Part shown: in pieces, positions 5,671 through 6,024 of the stretch
Layout: the number at the start of each line of letters is the position of its first letter
Position numbering within the stretch: the stretch's first letter is position 1
Source of the DNA: JADGGV01 sp035715725
GTDB taxonomy: Bacteria > Gemmatimonadota > Gemmatimonadetes > Longimicrobiales > RSA9
DNA: 6,024 nt
Assembly: GCA_035715725.1 (NCBI GenBank)
Contig: DASTKT010000193.1
Span: forward strand, 1-6,024
Direction: 5' to 3'
Notes under the pieces: generated by a model
Database searches by the model: none
The model's input: the letters and a program-made list of their open reading frames with translations, nothing else
Told to the model about the DNA's origin: nothing
Made by a program: the position numbers and the translations under genes

Positions 5671-6024
5671 ATGGCCATCGAACTCGGCGTCTACTCCTTC
5701 GGCGAGGCCGTTCCCGACGGGTCCGCTCCGACCGCCGCCCGGCGGCTGACCGAGCTGCTCGAGGAGATCGAGCTCGCCGACCAGGTCGGCCTCGACGTCT
5801 TCGGCGTCGGCGAGCATCACCGGGCCGATTTTGTCGTGTCCGCGCCGGCCATCGTGCTGGCCGCGGCCGCCGCGCGCACCCGCCGCATCCGGCTCACGAG
5901 CGCGGTCACCGTGCTCAGTTCCGACGACCCGGTGCGGGTGTTCCAGCAGTACGCCACGCTCGACCTCCTCTCCGGCGGCCGCGCGGAGGTGATGGCCGGG
6001 CGCGGCTCGTTCATCGAGTCGTTC
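5671..6024 (+). CDS. Luciferase-like (LLM class) flavin-dependent monooxygenase, N-terminal part
   Basis: The frame is open from ATG 5671 to the right edge, giving the first 118 residues of a protein that normally has about 330-350. It matches the start of the bacterial luciferase-like TIM-barrel superfamily: ELGVYSFGE at 4-12 (first strand), a helix rich in Glu/Leu (26-39, ELADQVGLD), the GVGEHHR motif at 45-51, SAPAIVLAAAAART at 57-70, RIRLTSAVTVLSSDDPVRV at 72-90 and QYATLDLLSGGRAEVMAGRGS at 93-113. Family members use reduced flavin (FMNH2 or F420-type cofactors in some branches) and oxygen to oxidise small organic substrates. The LGVYSFG start recalls a widespread subgroup of unknown substrate. 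It is 11 bases past the barrel gene with its own Shine-Dalgarno, so it may share the transcript, but nothing links it biochemically to polysaccharide synthesis. Confidence 0.92.
   Translation, partial: MAIELGVYSFGEAVPDGSAPTAARRLTELLEEIELADQVGLDVFGVGEHHRADFVVSAPAIVLAAAAARTRRIRLTSAVTVLSSDDPVRVFQQYATLDLLSGGRAEVMAGRGSFIESF

Noticed and set aside
1..6024. CRISPR arrays, tRNA or rRNA genes, insertion sequences, attachment sites, promoters
   Set aside because: Almost every base is covered by plus-strand coding sequence; I saw no spaced direct repeats, transposase motifs, cloverleaf-like sequence or AT-rich promoter stretches. The only non-coding bases are 1384-1387 and 5660-5670.

Overview
The window is very GC-rich (third codon positions are almost all G or C) and is densely packed on the plus strand. 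It holds seven consecutive genes, two of them cut by the window edges. No gap between genes exceeds 11 bases, and no promoter or terminator is visible. An outer-membrane beta-barrel gene shows that the host is a diderm (Gram-negative-type) bacterium. The high GC content, alanine- and arginine-rich proteins, GTG starts and gene set would fit Gemmatimonadota, Myxococcota or a similar high-GC lineage. That placement is inference; no ribosomal RNA or other marker gene is present.

Layout: (1) bases 1-130 are the tail of an unrecognised gene. (2) 127-1383 is a polytopic GT87/DUF2029-type glycosyltransferase. (3) 1388-2470 is a phosphorelay protein with the order HPt-receiver-receiver and no output domain. 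(4) 2467-3507 is a HEAT-repeat protein with an N-terminal membrane anchor. (5) 3504-4919 is a membrane family 2 glycosyltransferase of the processive polysaccharide synthase type. (6) 4916-5659 is a YaiO-type outer-membrane beta-barrel. (7) From 5671 past the right edge is a luciferase-like flavin-dependent monooxygenase. Four of the six junctions are 4-base GTGA or ATGA overlaps, so genes 1-6 look like one translationally coupled operon; gene 7 follows after 11 bases with its own good ribosome binding site.

The core (1388-5659) reads as a compact envelope or exopolysaccharide module: a synthase in the inner membrane (GT2), a candidate export or surface partner in the outer membrane (YaiO barrel), a membrane-tethered HEAT solenoid that could act as a scaffold, and a phosphorelay protein that could switch the system through protein contacts. 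The GT2-barrel pairing matches the neighbouring yaiP (GT2) and yaiO genes of E. coli. The control logic is inference: no c-di-GMP-binding domain is visible, so phosphorylation is the most evident regulatory input. The module is the most interesting content of the window. Its individual families are known; whether the full four-gene set has been characterised cannot be judged from sequence alone.
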